Positions 61,334-64,000 of a stretch of DNA of 64,000 bases are shown here, piece by piece. The position numbers and the translations under genes were made by a program. The DNA lies in NCBI GenBank assembly GCA_021166685.1, contig JAJPEU010000005.1, positions 30,023 through 94,022 of the forward strand, in the 5' to 3' direction. This stretch comes from Sulfurovum sp. Its GTDB lineage: Bacteria; Campylobacterota; Campylobacteria; Campylobacterales; Sulfurovaceae. Position 1 is the stretch's first letter, and each line of letters opens with the position of its first letter. The notes below the pieces were generated by a model. That model searched no databases. It saw nothing but the letters and a program-made list of their open reading frames with translations, and was not told the DNA's origin.

Positions 61334-62617
61334 CTAGTTTTTAGAAAGGGTATCGTAGTATTTTGCCACCCTTTTGTCGACATGAATCACCCGCTTAAGA
61401 TAGTGCGTCAAGTCGCCTCGATTGAAGTCGATGCGCAGTTTTTTAGGGTCGATCGCCCTTGATATCGCCACATAGAATTGGCTTGGTGCGAAGATATGAT
61501 CGACATTGCACACCAGATTGTCGATACTCATCCCCTGGGATTTGTGGATCGTAACCGCATAAGCAAGTTTGACGGGAAACTGCGAAAGCGTCGCCAAAGA
61601 GATGCTTTCGAGTGTACCGTCTTGGCGTATATCCATATCCAAAAGATCAAAGTCATGGCGCTCCACCCGCACAAACCCCTCTTCTTTCTCAACAAGAAGA
61701 TAGTCGTCCTCGATCTTTTTAAGTATTCCTCTCTCGCCGTTGACGAATTTTCCCCATTTGTTAACCGTAAAGAGTACGGGAACCCCCTCTTTTAGTGTCA
61801 AATGCTCGGTAACAGGCAGCATCGCTTTCCATCCGGAAAGTTTCTTTTCATGAACTTTTTGGTGTGTCTTCAGATCGGCAAAAAGGATCGTCTCCTCGGT
61901 ATCAAGCGCATTGATCCTCTCCCTGTTGGTCTGTTCTACTTCCACATTGCGTCCAAAAAGATACGTCGGCTCTTCTTGGGGCATCGGAGTATTCCACAGC
62001 CGCTGCATATAAAGGGTGACCTCATCATCGCAAACACCCCTTCGCACCTTATCAAGGATATGCGTAAACTCGGCATCCTGTGTACGTTTCATCTGTGTGA
62101 GCTCTATAACCGTCAGGCCAAATGCGCTCCATGCACTGCTTTCAAACGCATAGAGCCTGTCTGAAAAAAGATTTGAAGAAGGGGCGTGCTTTTGAACCGG
62201 AGGAAGCTGAAAAAAGTCCCCCACGAACATCACTTTGCCAAGATAGCCGCTCCCGTTGAGCCTGTAGGCGATCATGTCCATCAAGTCAGCACTTACCATC
62301 GATATCTCGTCAATGACGATAAGATCGGTCGCCTTAAGCGCCTTCTTAAGGTCACTCAGACGCTTTTTGGCATGCCGGTCGTGCGCGGCAAGCTCTTCAA
62401 AATTGGAAGCGATGCCAAAAATGAAAAAACTGTGCACCGTGAACCCGCCGATGTTGACCGCACTCACGCCGGTAGAACCAAGCGCGACGACCTGTTTTCC
62501 GCGCTTGCGGTAGTCGCTGATGACTTCATTGGTGATGTAGCTTTTCCCTACCCCTGCACCGCCGGTGAGAAAAACATTGGAGTGTTTGAGGGCTTCAAGT
62601 ACATCCGCTTTATCCAT
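61334..62617 (-). CDS. PIF1/RecD-like superfamily 1 helicase
   Basis: In this 427-residue helicase, Walker A GGAGVGKS (near 19-26) and motif II DEIS (in LIVIDEISMVSADLM) lie in the first half, with VMFVGDFFQLPPVQ as motif III. In the second half, YAVTIHKSQGMS and VAISRAIDPKKL are SF1B motifs V and VI. It resembles PIF1-like AAA helicases. The track start is TTG 62620; ATG 62617, with AGGAGG 6 nt upstream, is better. It stands alone with a structured upstream hairpin. Its role in recombination or replication is inferred from family. Confidence 0.9.
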   Translation of the reverse strand: MDKADVLEALKHSNVFLTGGAGVGKSYITNEVISDYRKRGKQVVALGSTGVSAVNIGGFTVHSFFIFGIASNFEELAAHDRHAKKRLSDLKKALKATDLIVIDEISMVSADLMDMIAYRLNGSGYLGKVMFVGDFFQLPPVQKHAPSSNLFSDRLYAFESSAWSAFGLTVIELTQMKRTQDAEFTHILDKVRRGVCDDEVTLYMQRLWNTPMPQEEPTYLFGRNVEVEQTNRERINALDTEETILFADLKTHQKVHEKKLSGWKAMLPVTEHLTLKEGVPVLFTVNKWGKFVNGERGILKKIEDDYLLVEKEEGFVRVERHDFDLLDMDIRQDGTLESISLATLSQFPVKLAYAVTIHKSQGMSIDNLVCNVDHIFAPSQFYVAISRAIDPKKLRIDFNRGDLTHYLKRVIHVDKRVAKYYDTLSKN

Positions 62618-62683
62618 CAACGCCCTCCTCTTGAACTCTGTTTTGCGTATTATACTGAAATTCTTTTATGACATATCCATGCA

Positions 62684-62723
62684 GTTCTCTCATCCCCAAG
62701 CTCCGGCTTCGCAGCGAGAGAAC
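62684..62723. other. Nested hairpin upstream of the helicase gene
   Basis: GTTCTCTC (62684-62691) pairs with GAGAGAAC (62716-62723), with a smaller AAGC-TCCG-GCTT hairpin inside (62698-62709). On the minus strand it would lie in the helicase leader, ~70 nt before the start. It could equally be a remnant. Confidence 0.4.
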
Positions 62724-62782
62724 CTTTTAAAATACTTTACTTCAAAGAAATCACACTTAGTGTTTTAATCGGCGATGTGTGT

Positions 62783-62788
62783 TATAAT
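62783..62788 (+). promoter_or_regulatory. -10 box upstream of the OMP-fragment ORF and lipoprotein
   Basis: TATAAT lies 36 nt before the ATG at 62824. Its transcript would cover both the 71-codon ORF and the large lipoprotein gene that overlaps it. Confidence 0.4.
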
Positions 62789-62823
62789 AAACGGTAATAA
62801 ATATTTTTACTATTGAAGCCGGG

Positions 62824-63039
62824 ATGGAAAGGGAAAAGGTGAAGAGTACTATATTAATAATTAAGCATAGCGGTAAGTTCATTGCGGGGTTTAAACAAAA
62901 ACTTTCAGAGAATCTCTCACTGATTGCAAAATACCAATTTATAAAATATAAATATGTTCTGAATATCCGAAGCGATACAAGCAGTATCGAACACAACTAC
63001 ACACAACATTTTCTTGCAGGGGCACAATATGCATTCTAA
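62824..63039 (+). pseudogene. Possible C-terminal remnant of an outer-membrane beta-barrel protein
   Basis: The 71-residue ORF has no signal peptide. Its sequence looks like the last strands of an OMP: alternating LSLIAKYQFIKYKYVLNI and YTQHFLAGAQYAF, ending with the terminal Phe typical of barrel proteins. Nothing upstream in frame extends it beyond a stop at 62788. It may be a decayed gene or a short ORF that mainly serves translational coupling, since its end overlaps the lipoprotein start by 11 bp. It could also be a chance ORF. Confidence 0.45.
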
Positions 63040-64000
63040 AACATTTTTTAAATATACACTTCCATTATTGCTTGCAGGCGGCGTTTTCTTGGGGTGTGAT
63101 GAGACGACTACGATTGATGAAAGCAATCCAAACTATACCGAAGTGGTTGAGGATATTGCGGGGAATGCCAATGGTGTTCCCGTAACGGCTGATCAGCTTA
63201 ATGCAATCGACGGTATATCCGGAGCAATTGAAGGTGTAGATTATGCAACTGCGCTTGCTGAAGGGACTTATGACGATCCTTCTCATCCGACTGTTGAAGA
63301 GATCCAGGCAGTGATCGATGCGGCAAACGGTCCTGCCCCGCTTCCGACAAATATCACAATTGATATTTCCACATTACAAAAAGCCATAGGAAGCATCATT
63401 GATACAACCCCATACCCAATAGATATGCAGGGGAAAATCGATAGCAGCGGCTTAGAAGTAATAGTGCCCTACACAGTAGTGAATGCGCCGACTACTCTGC
63501 CGGCCTACAGTACCTCTGTAGAGTTGGACTCATCTGTAACAGAAGATGATGAAACAGGCATCGTTGCAACATTTGCATGGAAAGAACAGCCAAACCTTCC
63601 GGTAGGCCAGGGAACATTCAAGGCTACTATTACGATCGATGACAGTAGCGCAAGCATTCCTGATGATACTTATAATGCGAAAAAACTTGATATTCAAGAT
63701 GATATCGACGGCGTTGAGGCTGCAAGATTCAGGTATGCGGCCAATGATGCAGGCGATGAAGGGAATTTAACGCTAACTATCTATCCGGGGATCCCTGATC
63801 GAATGTTCGGTACTATAGATAATACAAGAAATGCCAATAACCACAAGTTCCTATATCTGCCTGTGACCAATTCCGAAACAGGAAAAACATGGCTGAACAA
63901 TAACTTAGGTGCAGACTATTCAAACATCAACAGTCCGGTATTTAACATTGCGCAACAGGCTACAGCCAGTAATGACTACAAAGCCTACGGTTCTCTCTTC
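63029..64000 (+). CDS. Large surface lipoprotein with FISUMP-like domain, truncated at the window edge
   Basis: Open from ATG 63029 to the right edge (324 codons). A lipoprotein signal (LLLAGGVFLGC, Cys near 23) is followed by a segment typical of marine surface proteins (VTADQLNAIDGISGAIEGV; PTVEEIQAVIDAANG). Beta-sandwich-like stretches follow, then KTWLNNNLGADYS and YKAYGSLF, which resemble the start of a FISUMP-type domain (Fibrobacter succinogenes paralogous family). The rest lies outside. AGGGG 7 nt upstream is the ribosome site. It was missed by the track because it is cut off. The function is probably surface-exposed, unproven. Confidence 0.8.
   Translation, partial: MHSKTFFKYTLPLLLAGGVFLGCDETTTIDESNPNYTEVVEDIAGNANGVPVTADQLNAIDGISGAIEGVDYATALAEGTYDDPSHPTVEEIQAVIDAANGPAPLPTNITIDISTLQKAIGSIIDTTPYPIDMQGKIDSSGLEVIVPYTVVNAPTTLPAYSTSVELDSSVTEDDETGIVATFAWKEQPNLPVGQGTFKATITIDDSSASIPDDTYNAKKLDIQDDIDGVEAARFRYAANDAGDEGNLTLTIYPGIPDRMFGTIDNTRNANNHKFLYLPVTNSETGKTWLNNNLGADYSNINSPVFNIAQQATASNDYKAYGSLF

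Noticed and set aside
1-64000. tRNA, rRNA, CRISPR arrays, insertion sequences and prophage genes
   Set aside because: I looked through the intergenic gaps and gene products and found no cloverleaf-like sequence, regular repeat-spacer array, transposase or integrase; a tRNAscan-SE, CRISPRCasFinder and ISfinder run would be decisive.

Overview
The window reads as ordinary chromosome of a Campylobacterota (Epsilonproteobacteria) bacterium, most like the sulfur-oxidising Sulfurovum/Sulfurimonas group. The evidence is an AT-rich sequence with compact operons, many 1-4 bp start/stop overlaps, and gene orders that match, from memory, two Campylobacter jejuni clusters: gltX-yggT-slt-mobB-fbp-(small ORF)-metG, and tatD-mltD-rlpA-kdsC-lptC-lptA-engB-(membrane protein)-pbp2. 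I found no rRNA, tRNA, CRISPR array, transposase, integrase or phage gene. The genus is an inference; the phylum-level call is firmer.

Layout. 1-8.6 kb: a truncated CPA2 cation/proton antiporter, then ychF with two small genes, a cold-shock gene with structured flanks, mntP, a methyltransferase, a psd-PDC sensor-HAD operon and a DnaQ-like exonuclease. 8.7-19.4 kb: gltX-yggT-slt, a lipoprotein, mobB-fbp-small CxxC protein, and metG plus a Mur-ligase-like protein. A minus-strand sulP and GIY-YIG pair is wedged before metG. 19.5-26.6 kb: a methyltransferase, an orphan Tat-exported TRAP binding lipoprotein, rlmB, fabI, a one-domain asparaginase-like protein, queC, ybeY and a CaCA exchanger.

26.6-45.4 kb: a large minus-strand envelope cluster (rlpA, hisB, kdsC, lptC, lptA, engB, GNAT, MreD-like protein, PBP2). 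The mltD-tatD pair that should adjoin rlpA is displaced by about 10.7 kb. That block holds a DUF475/TerC protein, slyD, a PAS-GGDEF protein, a CxxC membrane protein, an RbbA-type ABC exporter with its HlyD and YhhJ partners, and a stand-alone YcaO. 45.5-52 kb: an Hpt protein, recN-nadK, aspS, adk and a SYLF lipid-binding protein. 52-58.5 kb: a radical SAM/SPASM protein coupled to an unknown exported protein, then a pqiA-pqiA-pqiB-pqiC MCE lipid-transport operon divergent from a lipid-kinase-like gene. 58.5-61.3 kb: a metal/Fe-S module of DUF134-NifX fusion, NifX, MFS transporter and NifU C-domain, behind a strong promoter. 61.3-64 kb: a PIF1/RecD-like helicase, a possible outer-membrane-protein fragment and a truncated large FISUMP-like surface lipoprotein.

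How the genes fit together: the dominant theme is envelope construction. Peptidoglycan is served by PBP2, the MreD-like protein, Slt, MltD and RlpA; LPS by kdsC and lptCA; phospholipid and intermembrane lipid traffic by psd, fabI and pqiABC. This is mixed with translation genes (gltX, metG, aspS, rlmB, queC, ybeY, ychF, engB). I saw no clear-cut undescribed defence or mobile system. The leads I rate highest are a candidate H-type RNA pseudoknot after the DUF475 gene, the DUF134-NifX metal module, the interrupted envelope cluster, a Mur-ligase-like protein without a P-loop, and an exported protein with paired C-x12-C motifs.
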